From contig JBEVNX010000227.1 in the NCBI GenBank assembly GCA_040507895.1, positions 1 through 35,293 of the forward strand: a stretch of 35,293 nucleotides of DNA, written 5' to 3'. Numbering within the stretch: the stretch's first letter is position 1; each line of letters begins with the position of its first letter. Shown here piece by piece: positions 1 through 7,918 of the stretch. The notes beneath the pieces are model-generated. The model had not been told where the DNA came from, searched no databases, and worked only from the letters and a program-made list of their open reading frames with translations. The position numbers were made by a program, and so were the translations under genes. The DNA is from JBEVNX01 sp040507895. GTDB taxonomy: Bacteria; Desulfobacterota; Binatia; JACPRU01.

Positions 1-1399
1 CGTCGCGATCGTAGTGCGCACTGCCGAGCAGATCCCGCAACCGCCACTGTCTGCCCGCCAGGCCGGCGAACGGGAGGCGAATGTAACACTGGCTTTGATG
101 GCTCGCATAGTTCACGGCGACGACCAGGCGATCGCCCGCGGAATCTTCCCACGCGTAGGCGAGGATGGCTTCGCAGGACGGGTTACCCTCCCAGGCGGCC
201 GCGCTATCGAGCAAGCGCCATCGTCCTCGCCGGACCACCGGCCGCCGCAACACCTCGAGCAGCTTGTCGTAGAACCGACGAAGTGAAGAATTCACCGGCT
301 CGCTCGGACCGCGAACGAGGTGCGGAGAGATGCGTTTGGCGCGCCCTTCGAATTGACCCTGGTGAAAGAAGCGCAGGCCCGGCGCGAGAAAGGTGACGAC
401 CGCTGCCGCCTGGTGTTTGCCCGGCGCAAATGTAGCCGCCGCTCTCGGCTCGTCGTGGTTCTCGAGAAAGCGCGCCAGGCGGTTCTGGTAGTCGGGGTCG
501 GCCCGGACATGCCCGCGCACCGGCTCCGGATGCCCGTCGCGCAGCCGGTCGTACAGGCGCTTGTCGTAGGCGTAGTCGAAGCCTTGCTGCTGCATCGTCC
601 ACTCGAGGTCCCAGTACACCTCGGCCATGAACAGAAACTCGGGATGCTGCCGCCGGACCGCGGCGGTCGCCTTTGGCCAGAACGGCTCGGGCCGAGTCTC
701 CCAAGTGCGCTCGAAGACGTCCGGCAAGATGAGCATGGCCATGTCGCAGCGCACGCCGTCGCATTGCGCGGAGATCTTGCCGAGCTCGTCGATCATCGCC
801 GTCTGCGTGGCCGGGTTGCCGTAGTCGAGCTGGAGCGTGTCCGGCCAGCCGGAAAAATACGGGTCGCGGCCATAGGCCAGCACCAGAGGCCCGCGAGACG
901 TGTTCACCCGGGCGTAGTTTTGCGGCGCCCGGGCCAAGTCGATCTCGCTGCCGTGGACGAAATAGTCGGGATGCTGCTCAACCCAAGGGTGATCCGGGGC
1001 CATGTGATTCGGCACGAAGTCGAGCATGAGATGCCGTCCGCGCTGGCGCAGACGCGCGCGCAGGCGGGCAAGCGCGGCCTCGCCCCCGAGAGCGGAGTGC
1101 ACGACGTAACCGGCGATCGCGAAACCGGATCCCGCGATGTCCTCCTCGCGGAGGTCCGGCAGCGTTTCCTGAAATTCCCTTCGCCACTCGCGGCTGGTTC
1201 GCGAGATGCGCTGCCCGGCGAGCCCGGTCTGCCAAACGCTCAGCAGCCAGATCCAATCGAACCCGGCCTCAGCGAGACGGTCGAGCTCGGCGTCCGGAAT
1301 GTCGTCCAGCCTGGCCGGCCTGCCGAGCGATCGCCCGAGCTCCGTCAACCAAACCCGCGTGTTGATCTGATACAGCGAGGGATAGAGCGGATCGCGCAC
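1..1399 (-). CDS. GH13 alpha-amylase-family glycosidase, 3' end cut by window edge
   Basis: The protein reads VRDPLYPSLYQINTRVWLTE from a GTG start at 1399, with a GGCGGAGGA ribosome site 7 nt upstream. The only upstream in-frame signal is a TGA about 39 nt before it, so GTG is the best start. 466 codons are present and the frame is still open at base 1. GH13 (beta/alpha)8-barrel landmarks are in order: a VPNH region I motif, nucleophile D219 in GVRCDMAML, general acid E260 in MAEVYWD, and transition-state Asp D316 in ENHDEPR. A beta-sandwich C domain seems to begin near residue 430. The enzyme should act on alpha-glucosidic substrates. Hydrolase and glucan-transferase members share these motifs, so the exact reaction is open. 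I see no signal peptide, which suggests cytoplasmic glycogen, trehalose or maltodextrin metabolism. Family assignment is firm; substrate is unknown. Confidence 0.9.
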   Translation of the reverse strand, partial: MRDPLYPSLYQINTRVWLTELGRSLGRPARLDDIPDAELDRLAEAGFDWIWLLSVWQTGLAGQRISRTSREWRREFQETLPDLREEDIAGSGFAIAGYVVHSALGGEAALARLRARLRQRGRHLMLDFVPNHMAPDHPWVEQHPDYFVHGSEIDLARAPQNYARVNTSRGPLVLAYGRDPYFSGWPDTLQLDYGNPATQTAMIDELGKISAQCDGVRCDMAMLILPDVFERTWETRPEPFWPKATAAVRRQHPEFLFMAEVYWDLEWTMQQQGFDYAYDKRLYDRLRDGHPEPVRGHVRADPDYQNRLARFLENHDEPRAAATFAPGKHQAAAVVTFLAPGLRFFHQGQFEGRAKRISPHLVRGPSEPVNSSLRRFYDKLLEVLRRPVVRRGRWRLLDSAAAWEGNPSCEAILAYAWEDSAGDRLVVAVNYASHQSQCYIRLPFAGLAGRQWRLRDLLGSAHYDRD

Positions 1400-1507
1400 T
1401 TCGAAGTCCTCCGCCGGGCTTGGGTTGGTTCGCTGTCAACCTGTCGGTCGGACGATCAGCCCCCCTAGGAATCGCGCGTCGACTGACGCCCGCGCATCGC
1501 GCATTCG

Positions 1508-1527
1508 GGCCGCCGAGCTCGGCGGCC
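1508..1527. repeat. 20-bp perfect palindrome in the gap 1400-1738
   Basis: GGCCGCCGAGCTCGGCGGCC reads identically on both strands. It lies about 110 bp upstream of the GTG start of the glycosidase gene, in a 339-bp gap where I see no convincing coding sequence. It could be an operator for a dimeric regulator or simply a GC-rich dyad. Confidence 0.5.
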
Positions 1528-1598
1528 AGTCTCTCAACGATTTCAACGACTGCAGACCGACGATCACGTCTTCGGCTGTTGGAACCGTGGCGACGGGA

Positions 1599-1612
1599 GA
1601 CGTCGCGACGTC
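1599..1612. repeat. 14-bp perfect palindrome
   Basis: GACGTCGCGACGTC is a perfect palindrome in the same non-coding gap. It is 200 bp upstream of the glycosidase start and about 130 bp beyond the end of the gene that stops at 1739. Function unknown; a regulator site is possible. Confidence 0.4.
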
Positions 1613-1693
1613 ACTGCTCTAGGCTCACCTCGTGGCGAAGATCTGGCCACATCTGAGTCCTGCGATCCGCGTTCGCGGTAGGCGCCGGAGAGC

Positions 1694-1719
1694 GGGAGCT
1701 CGAGCGGCTCGAAGCTCCC
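1694..1719 (-). terminator. Hairpin 3' of the small exported-protein gene, possible terminator
   Basis: On the minus strand an 11-bp GC-rich stem (GGGAGCTTCGAG / CTCGAGCTCCC, one bulged base, 3-nt loop) starts about 20 nt after the stop codon at 1739. No T-run follows it, so it is not a textbook intrinsic terminator. It could stabilise the 3' end or act with Rho. Confidence 0.35.
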
Positions 1720-1738
1720 TGCTCCCGAGGCGCGAGGT

Positions 1739-2179
1739 TCACTGCTTGATTTTCAGGTCGACGCCGGAGGCGGCGAACGTGAATTTCAAGCCCTGGGTGG
1801 TGGCGACCAGCTTTATGGTCACGCCGTTCTGGTTCTTCATTATGGACGCCCCGGCGCCTCCTCCCACGGTCGCTCCTGCTCCCGCGGCCGTGTAGTTGCC
1901 GTCGAAGTCGGCGATCTTGGCGAGGTTGTAGACCTCGCCGGAGGCCTCTGCTTTGCTAGCCCCCACGTCACCCACGGAGAGACCCTTCACATCGACCTCG
2001 TAGGTCTTTCCCTTGTACGTGAGAGTGCCGCCTCCCCAGCTATAGCCTACGCCGACGGCCACTGAGCCGGTGTGCAGCTTGATCGTCGCATCGGGGGGCT
2101 TGTCCTCCGCCTGCGCAACGCTCAGGACGAAACCAAGCGCAGCAATCGTCGTCAATACACTCAACGTTCGCATCTTCAT
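1739..2179 (-). CDS. Small exported conserved hypothetical protein
   Basis: 146 aa. An N-terminal signal peptide (MKMRTLSVLTTIAALGFVLS, cleaved near AQA-ED around residue 24) marks it as periplasmic or secreted. The mature part is small, Gly/Ala/Val-rich and beta-prone (VGVGYSWGGGTLTYKG, then a Gly-rich patch near 100-110), ending LKIKQ. It resembles a widespread group of about 130-150 aa exported hypothetical proteins in Gram-negatives with a YSWGxGTLTYxGKTY segment. I know of no established biochemical function. The ATG at 2179 follows an AAAGGTAG stretch about 9 nt upstream. It stands alone, with a hairpin 3' of it and a long gap 5'. No metal ligands or catalytic residues stand out. Confidence 0.8.
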   Translation of the reverse strand: MKMRTLSVLTTIAALGFVLSVAQAEDKPPDATIKLHTGSVAVGVGYSWGGGTLTYKGKTYEVDVKGLSVGDVGASKAEASGEVYNLAKIADFDGNYTAAGAGATVGGGAGASIMKNQNGVTIKLVATTQGLKFTFAASGVDLKIKQ

Positions 2180-2742
2180 GTAGTGTCTACCTTTCTGTCC
2201 TCATCCTCACTCTATGCGATGGTTCTGGGAATACAATCGAGTCTCCTCTCCCCGTGGCGGCGGTCGCGCCCGCTGATCAATCCGCTGAGTCGCGCGGCTA
2301 GTCGCGCAAGCATCGTACCCGTGTCTATCGTACACAGAAGGAGAGCCGCCACCGTGGTTCGATCGACGAGGGTCGGACCCACAGAGGCGAGTCGGTATTC
2401 GAAGGCCGAGCACAGGCATTGGTTACTGCGAAGGGAAACCAGAGTGGAAGATGCTCCCGGAATCGCTCAGGCGCTCATTCTCCGAACCGCGTCGGCGAAC
2501 GGCTGATCGACTCCTAGAGAAGATCGGCCGAAGCAGTGTAGACGGACGCTAGCCTACCATCGCGGGTCATGGACGCAAGCTCAAAATACGCTGGAGCTTT
2601 GGCGCAGTGGGCGAGCTTGGGATACCAATCGACGCCGGCACGCCTCGTGGAGCTTGGCCCGAATCTGCGGTCTGCGGGTCCATGTCGTCGCCGCAGAAGT
2701 GACGGACGGTGTCGGCCTGCGTCCCTCGAACTGACACACACG
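2180..2742. other. Gap with no supported gene
   Basis: About 560 bp between the divergent exported-protein and membrane-protein genes. It must contain both promoters, but I see no strong -35/-10 pair. Base composition is lower in GC than the surroundings. Open frames here, including the 174-nt extension of the next gene back to an ATG at 2569, give Arg/Ser/Pro-rich translations without recognisable domains. No RNA gene is evident. Confidence 0.4.
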
Positions 2743-3879
2743 GTGCCCGGGCGATCACCGTGGGTACGCGGTCCGGGTTGGGACGCGCTCTGGATGCTCA
2801 GCGGACTCTGGCTCGCGCCGCTCGTCCTGTGGCTCTCCCGAGGATATACCTCTCCGGAGGAGAGCCCGCTCGATTCGCTGTACTTCGGGCTGACCGCGCT
2901 GTTCTGGATCGGTCATCGGTTGTGCAGCACATATGTCGTGTTCTGCACGGAAGCCTATCGGCCTCTCCTGCGTACGCATACGACGCGGTTTGTCGTCCTC
3001 CCCTTGCTGGTGACTTCCGCATGCTTCGCTGCGTTTCTGACACCGGACGACGCCTTGCCGTGCACCCGTGAAGAACGGCTCGTGGCCTTCGCGATCGTCG
3101 ACTATGTCTTCGTGACGTACCACTTCGCTGCACAGCATTTCGGCGCGCTCTCCCTCTATCGTGCCCGGATCGGGGCCGCTCACAGTCGCACGAAGATCAG
3201 GGATCGCCTGTTCGCCCTGGGAGTCGGTGGCGTGCTCGTTTTCCTAGCGGATATTCGTGCCGGAGCAGTCGCCTACCAAGATCGGTGGGTCGATCGTTGG
3301 TCGATTCTTCCTTGGTTCGTGTCGGCGGACGACGAGATTCGCGCCACCGCAATGCTGGCGCTGGTCTTCGCGACCGCCGCAATGCTTCTCGCGGAGCTTC
3401 GCGCGCCGCGATCGCTGCCGCGCGCCCTCTACATCCTCGGGGTCGCGACCATGGTCGGGCTTGCCCTTTGCCCGCGAAGCCCTTTCCTCTTTCTCGTGAT
3501 CTGGACGTCGCAGCACTGGATTCTGGCGATGGGCCTCGCTTCGCAGGTGGCGGTTGCCGAGCCGGCTCCGGCGCGCGGCGTCCTACGCCGCTTCTTCCAC
3601 TCGCTGAATGTGCGACCCTGGGCCGTTGTGCTCATTCTCATGTCGTTGTCGGTCGTGCTGTTGCCCCTGTTTGAGGTCGAAGCGAACCGGCAGGACGGTG
3701 CATACTACGGAGAGAGGATATTCGGCGCCTTCGCGACTGGATTGCGGACATCCTCGTTGGTTCCCTTCCTACTCGCTCTCGGGTTTGCAACTGGGTTCGT
3801 ACACTTTCTTCTCGATCGAAGTGTCTACCGATTGTCCGATCCCCACGTGCGTGCGGCGGCGCGTGGCCTCTTGAGCTGA
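2743..3879 (+). CDS. Polytopic inner-membrane protein of unknown function
   Basis: About 378 aa from GTG 2743. The frame stays open back to ATG 2569, but those 58 residues are low-complexity and unlike the rest, so I prefer the start just before the first membrane segment. Neither start has a good ribosome site. Roughly eight hydrophobic segments are visible, beginning with WDALWMLSGLWLAPLVLWL. His-containing patches sit in or near segments: WIGHRL, TYHFAAQHFGALSLYR, WTSQHWILAMG and FVHFLLDRSVYRLSD. Repeated intramembrane His could bind metal or haem, but this is inference. The end, DRSVYRLSDPHVRAAARGLL, looks like a conserved cytoplasmic tail. I do not recognise a characterised family. Its stop is 45 bp from the convergent stop of the next gene. 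Confidence 0.75.
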   Translation: MPGRSPWVRGPGWDALWMLSGLWLAPLVLWLSRGYTSPEESPLDSLYFGLTALFWIGHRLCSTYVVFCTEAYRPLLRTHTTRFVVLPLLVTSACFAAFLTPDDALPCTREERLVAFAIVDYVFVTYHFAAQHFGALSLYRARIGAAHSRTKIRDRLFALGVGGVLVFLADIRAGAVAYQDRWVDRWSILPWFVSADDEIRATAMLALVFATAAMLLAELRAPRSLPRALYILGVATMVGLALCPRSPFLFLVIWTSQHWILAMGLASQVAVAEPAPARGVLRRFFHSLNVRPWAVVLILMSLSVVLLPLFEVEANRQDGAYYGERIFGAFATGLRTSSLVPFLLALGFATGFVHFLLDRSVYRLSDPHVRAAARGLLS

Positions 3880-3924
3880 GGTCCCGCCCTCGAAACGAAA
3901 TAGGTCCGGCAAGCCGTGCCGTAG

Positions 3925-6231
3925 CTATCGCCGGCGACCGCCACCGCCACGACCGCCGCCGCCGCGCATGCCACCGCCACGACCGCCTCCGTAGGAGCGG
4001 CCGCCTCCGCTCGCGCGGTAGCTGCTCGCGCTGGCGCCACTGCTGCGCTGGTAGTTGCTGAAGTCGCGCGTGCGCTCGTTCCCGCTCGCGCGAGCGGCGG
4101 AATCGCGGTTGAGCCCTTCGTAGGTGCTCCGATCGATCGACGACGCCCGCGCCTGGTTGACCTGCGCCTGGTTGACCTGCCCCTGGGTCGGTCTCTGGAC
4201 GCTGTTCCAGCCGCCGTTGTCGTATTTCTGCCAGGAGTCGCCGGATCTGCGGTAGACGTTGCCGTCGCGGCCGGCATAGACGTCCCCGCCGCTGCCCCTT
4301 GCGACGCGCGTGGTCTGGCCCGTCGCGCTGCTGGTATAGCGCGAGCCCTGGGCCCAGCTGTCTCCGCGCTGCACGGCGGTCTGATTCCAGCTCCCGTACA
4401 CGTTCGAGCCGCCCCGCGTGACTCCCGATGTGCCGGTGCGCGGATTGTACGTCCGCCCGGCATAGCGCGATCCGTTTTCGCCGTAGGCAGAGACACCTCG
4501 CGCATAGGTGCCGGTCGTTGGGTTGTAGCTTCTCGCCCAGCCGGCGCTGCCATAGGGCCCGTACACGCGACCGCCGGACCCATACGCGCCCGTCCAGGGG
4601 TTGTAGTAGGAGCCGTAGCCGTAGCTTCGGTAGTACGGGTAGTAGGCCGGATAGCCACCGTACCACCCGTAATACGGAGGGTAGTACCAGCCCGATCCCG
4701 AGACCGCACAGCCCCAGGCGATCATCATGCCGGTGTAACCGGCCACCGCCGCGAACTGGACCCACTCGTCGTCGTGATCCTCGACCGTGACGTAGGTGAC
4801 GTTGTGTACCGGCGAGCTCACCGGGATCTGGTAGATCTCGCCCGGCACCGAGTCGGTGACCTTCCACGGCCCCTGCGGGCTGCTGCCCATGAACCAGACC
4901 CCGTCGAAGCACATGTAGTACATGTCGCCGACCTTGATGATGGCCTTGTCGGTGTTGCTCGCGCGCTGGAGCGAGGTTTGCTCGATCGGCTCGAACTTCG
5001 GCTCGCCGGCGTAGGCGACCTCGGGCGCCTTGATCTCGCTCCGCTTGACGCGCGCCGTCTCCGGCACCTGGGCGAGCAGTATGGCGTCGACCGCCTGCGG
5101 CGTGCCCGGCACCGAGGCCAGCACGCGGGAGCGCGGATGCTCGGGCGAGATCTTCTTGAACTCACCGGGCAGGCTCGGCGTCGCGAATGTCCACGAGCCT
5201 TTGAAGTCCGGGGCCGTGAACCAGCGGCCGGAAACCAGATAGTAGACCGGTCCCGAGGCGCCGAGCCGGAACACGTCGCTCTCCGTGTTGCTCACCCAAA
5301 GGAGATTGCCCGCCCCTGGGACCGGCTCGTACTTGGGCTCGCCGTCGAGCAGGATCACCTCGGCCGGCTTCTCGCTCACGAACACCGTCGGGGCCTTCGC
5401 TGGATCGAGGGCCTCGCCCGGGACGGCCGCCTTCACGTCCTTCCAGTTGTCATCGTCGGGGAGCTTCGAGAAGCTCTCCGGTAGCGCCGCCGCCGGCACC
5501 CAGGGCCCGCTGACATCCTTGGCCTCGAGCCACGACGACTCGACACGCAGGAAATAGCTGCTGGACGGCTCGTGCTGGAACAGGTCCCAATTGGTGTTGA
5601 CCGCGTACTTGAGGTCGTTGTCCTTGATGGGGCTCCAGATCGCCTTGCCATCGAGGTTGAGCAGGATCGCGGGCTTCTCGCTGAAGAAGATCTTGGGCGG
5701 ATCCGCCTTCACGCCCTCGACGTTCTTGGGCACGATCTGGCTGCGGTCGATGGCGGCGAGGACGCGGTCGAGTCCAATGACCCGTTCGTTGTCCGGGAAC
5801 GCGTTGTCGATCTCGGTCACGACTTCGCGGGTCTTGTCCTTGTCGAGCGTGGGGAAGCTCGCCTCGGCGATGTGGAAGTTCGTGAAGCGGACCAGTCGGT
5901 CCTCCATCGCGACCGAGGTGTCGGCTTCGATGCGGATCGTGCCCATCTCGGCCTTGGCGGCGTCCCTGGGTGTGAACGCGACCGCGGAGTAGGCGACCAT
6001 GTGGGTCTGACCCGTCCAGCCCGCGACCTGCGGCTGATAGATGAGGATGTGGCCGCCGCTCGGCGTGCTGTAGCCGCGCGGCCAGCCGCCGTCAGGCCCC
6101 TTGGACTCGGCCGTGGTAGCCGCGGCCGAGACTGGCGCCTGCGCGCCGATCGGAGGCGCCGCCGAGAGCAGCAAGCCGCACGCGGCGAGCAGGGCGACGG
6201 CGGAACGGAGCTCGGAGCTTCTACGAGTCAA
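3925..6231 (-). CDS. Large secreted protein with three internal repeats and a Tyr/Gly/Arg-rich tail
   Basis: 768 aa, starting at TTG 6231, whose TTGA overlaps the stop of the upstream GYD remnant. MTRRSSELRS followed by a hydrophobic stretch to about residue 30 (PIGA-QA) is a signal peptide. Residues 50-180 (WPRGYSTPSGGHILIYQPQV...) resemble proteins often annotated as 'carbohydrate-binding family V/XII'. That name is historical and no sugar-binding function is shown. Three roughly 80-residue repeats follow at about 181-262, 284-370 and 401-478. Each has a KPA..LLDG..P or P.FEPI beginning, an NT..D motif, YYL..G.WF, G(P/S)W and LP.....I. The C-terminal third is Tyr/Gly-rich with three YNPxTGxY-type motifs and ends in a Gly/Arg-rich tail. 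Probably an envelope or extracellular structural protein; ligand unknown. Confidence 0.8.
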   Translation of the reverse strand: MTRRSSELRSAVALLAACGLLLSAAPPIGAQAPVSAAATTAESKGPDGGWPRGYSTPSGGHILIYQPQVAGWTGQTHMVAYSAVAFTPRDAAKAEMGTIRIEADTSVAMEDRLVRFTNFHIAEASFPTLDKDKTREVVTEIDNAFPDNERVIGLDRVLAAIDRSQIVPKNVEGVKADPPKIFFSEKPAILLNLDGKAIWSPIKDNDLKYAVNTNWDLFQHEPSSSYFLRVESSWLEAKDVSGPWVPAAALPESFSKLPDDDNWKDVKAAVPGEALDPAKAPTVFVSEKPAEVILLDGEPKYEPVPGAGNLLWVSNTESDVFRLGASGPVYYLVSGRWFTAPDFKGSWTFATPSLPGEFKKISPEHPRSRVLASVPGTPQAVDAILLAQVPETARVKRSEIKAPEVAYAGEPKFEPIEQTSLQRASNTDKAIIKVGDMYYMCFDGVWFMGSSPQGPWKVTDSVPGEIYQIPVSSPVHNVTYVTVEDHDDEWVQFAAVAGYTGMMIAWGCAVSGSGWYYPPYYGWYGGYPAYYPYYRSYGYGSYYNPWTGAYGSGGRVYGPYGSAGWARSYNPTTGTYARGVSAYGENGSRYAGRTYNPRTGTSGVTRGGSNVYGSWNQTAVQRGDSWAQGSRYTSSATGQTTRVARGSGGDVYAGRDGNVYRRSGDSWQKYDNGGWNSVQRPTQGQVNQAQVNQARASSIDRSTYEGLNRDSAARASGNERTRDFSNYQRSSGASASSYRASGGGRSYGGGRGGGMRGGGGRGGGGRRR

Positions 6232-6472
6232 GGGAGTTTGCCGACGACCGTACGGAACTCCTCATCGAGAGCGCGACAGGTCTCCGTCCGCACGTTGCCG
6301 AAGCCGTTGATGGTGAGCGGGAACTTCGCCAACGACTCGTCGTCCTTCGCGTCGACGATCGCGAGGAAATGCGGGCCGAGCCCTTGCTTGTTGAGATCGA
6401 AGTAGTCCACTGCTTTTGGATATCGCGTGCTCCCTGTTCGGTCAGTCGTAGGTGGACGAGGTACGTGGCCAT
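6228..6472 (-). pseudogene. GYD-domain protein remnant, frameshifted and shortened
   Basis: From ATG 6472 (AAGGGGGTCC upstream) one frame reads MATYLVHLRLTEQGARDIQK, the typical GYD-domain N-terminus. Near 6412 homology moves to another frame reading FLAIVDAKDDESLAKF, then GFGNVRTETCRALDEEF and VVGKLP to the stop at 6228-6230, matching the GYD C-terminal half. Joined, the product is about 82 aa. Family members are about 90-105 aa, so roughly 15-20 residues between strand 1 and the central strand also seem missing, arguing for a deletion rather than only a miscalled base. GYD proteins are small ferredoxin-like-fold proteins of unknown role. The downstream TTG start overlaps its stop, so the pair was once translationally coupled. 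Confidence 0.7.
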
Positions 6473-6602
6473 GGACCCCCTTGGGCAACGCCTACCACAA
6501 CACCCCAGACCCTGGGGCTCCGTTACACCCAGGCGTTACAAAGGGCAACGTCGGGCGGTCCTCGAGTGGGCGAAGCAAGTGCTGCGCGCCGCGTTCGGGC
6601 GT

Positions 6603-7058
6603 CTAGCGATCGAGAACCTTCACCCAGCGGGTTCGCGAGTGACGGGCGAATCCGTGGCGAGCGTAGAGACGGGAGGCTCGCTCGTGCGCGGACTCGACCT
6701 CGAGGTCGACCGCTGCGCACCCGCGCCGGCGCGCCTCCTCGAGCACCGATTCGAGCATCGAAGTGCCGACACCGTGCTCGCGCCATTCCGGCAGGACGTA
6801 GAGCTCCTCCAGCCAGGAGGACTGGCCGCCGTGCTCGATCGACCATGTGAGCGAGACGTACGCGACTCCGATCGCCTGGCCCTCGTGCTTGGCAAGGAGC
6901 AGAAGCCCACGGCGCTCGTCAGTAAGTATCCCGTCTATGGCGGCGAGCAGAGCCTCGCTTTCGATCGGGATGTCATGCTCGTCGAGCTGCCGCGCCAACA
7001 GATCGGCGACGGCCGAGCGATCGCTCATTGCGGGCGGCGCGATGTGAATGGCCGGCAC
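6603..7058 (-). CDS. GNAT-family N-acetyltransferase
   Basis: 151 aa from GTG 7058. AGAGGACTC gives a good ribosome site 4-5 nt upstream, and the site overlaps the stop of the LLM remnant. The frame is open further upstream, but that part is Arg/Ser/Pro-rich and not GNAT-like. The order is canonical: N-terminal helices (SDRSAVADLLARQLDEHDIP), the central strand LEELYVLPEWREHGVGTSML carrying the acetyl-CoA-binding R/Q-x-x-G-x-G/A pyrophosphate loop (REHGVG), then VDLEVESAHERASRLYARHGF. It transfers acetyl from acetyl-CoA to an amine; the substrate is not predictable. It appears intact although two neighbours are broken. Confidence 0.88.
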   Translation of the reverse strand: MPAIHIAPPAMSDRSAVADLLARQLDEHDIPIESEALLAAIDGILTDERRGLLLLAKHEGQAIGVAYVSLTWSIEHGGQSSWLEELYVLPEWREHGVGTSMLESVLEEARRRGCAAVDLEVESAHERASRLYARHGFARHSRTRWVKVLDR

Positions 7059-7065
7059 GAGTCCT

Positions 7066-7281
7066 CTACCCGCGCACGGCGGCTGCGAAGGCAGCCAGCT
7101 CGCGGGGGATGTCCGGCCCCGCCGGCTGATACGCGGCGCGACAGAGCTGGACCCAGACGTCGGGATAGAGAGCCGGCGAATCGTAGAACCAGGCGCGCGC
7201 GTATCCGAGATCTTCGGCGATCCGCGCGTGCTCGTGGCTTTGATCAGACGTCGCAAACGCGCAGGCCAAGGTCAGGGCCAT
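7066..7281 (-). pseudogene. LLM-class flavin-dependent oxidoreductase, internally deleted remnant
   Basis: 71 codons from ATG 7281 with a strong GGAGGAATCTCG ribosome site. Residues 1-50 (MALTLACAFATSDQSHEHAR, then RIAEDLGYARAWFYDS and DVWVQLCRAA) match the N-terminal beta1-alpha1-beta2 of luciferase-like F420/FMN oxidoreductases. Residues 51-71 (YQPAGPDIPRELAAFAAAVR) match the extreme C-terminus of the same family. The intervening about 200 residues of TIM barrel are gone and the junction is in frame, so an internal deletion of about 600 bp is the simplest reading. No enzyme can result. The surviving stop/start coupling with the GNAT gene suggests an ancestral two-gene operon. Confidence 0.75.
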
Positions 7282-7306
7282 CGAGATTCCTCCGAGCGGG
7301 AGGACG

Positions 7307-7837
7307 CTACCACTTTCGGCTTTCGTCTTCGACGCTGCGCACGCTCCCGTCGAGCCGCAGCACCCAGACGTTCCCGAAGTGTCCCGGCTGGGTCGCGATC
7401 CGCTCGAAGCCGAGCTTCTCGAGAACGCGCAGCGAAGCGGCGTTGACCTCGTCGACGGCCGCGACGATCGCCTCGAAGCCCGCCTGTGTGCGCGCGTGTG
7501 CGATCGCGGCGCGGGCCATTTCGCCGGCGTAGCCTTTGCCCGTGAACCGCTCGATCATCGCGTAGACGATCTGCGGATCGGGGTGGACCTGCGGCATCTC
7601 CAGGAAGCCGCAGAACCCGACCAGCTCGTGCGAGGCCTTATCGCGAGTGAGCCAGATGCCTACGCCGCGTCGCCGGAACAACTCCTGGCTCTCGCGGATG
7701 CGCTCCGCGCTCCACTCGCGCGGGAAGACGTTCCCGTCCATGAGGTAGCGCCGTACGTGCTCGTCTTCGACGAGCCGATGGAACGCTTCGAGATGAGCGG
7801 GCGCGAGTGGCTCGTAGGTCAGTCTGTCGGAAGTCAT
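7307..7837 (-). CDS. GNAT-family N-acetyltransferase (RimJ/RimL-like)
   Basis: 176 aa from ATG 7837 (MTSDRLTYEPLAPAHLEAFH). The upstream part of the open frame is not family-like and this ATG gives the normal length. It has the RimJ/RimL layout: an RLxxEPLxPxH opening, a mid-section with HELVGFCGFLEM, the acetyl-CoA loop in RFTGKGYAGEMARAAIAHA, and VDEVNAASLRVLEKLGFERI near the end, where Asn/Ala/Ser contact the cofactor. Members acetylate N-terminal or small-molecule amines; the substrate is unknown here. The ribosome site is weak (GAGATCCA). The stop is 26 bp before the LLM remnant start, so the two may share a transcript. Confidence 0.88.
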   Translation of the reverse strand: MTSDRLTYEPLAPAHLEAFHRLVEDEHVRRYLMDGNVFPREWSAERIRESQELFRRRGVGIWLTRDKASHELVGFCGFLEMPQVHPDPQIVYAMIERFTGKGYAGEMARAAIAHARTQAGFEAIVAAVDEVNAASLRVLEKLGFERIATQPGHFGNVWVLRLDGSVRSVEDESRKW

Positions 7838-7918
7838 TGGATCTCGGGCTTGTGATGAGTCGCGCGTTGGCGCTCTGTAGCTTCGGGCCCCGACAATCCC
7901 CTTTAGAGGAGGAATGCA

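Noticed and set aside
2072..2506. 144-codon plus-strand frame in the gap
   Set aside because: It starts antisense to the exported-protein gene, has Ser/Arg-rich content and shows no motif.
4774..5484. 236-codon plus-strand frame
   Set aside because: Antisense to the repeat protein. The Leu/Arg/Asp-rich pattern is the mirror of GC-rich codons.
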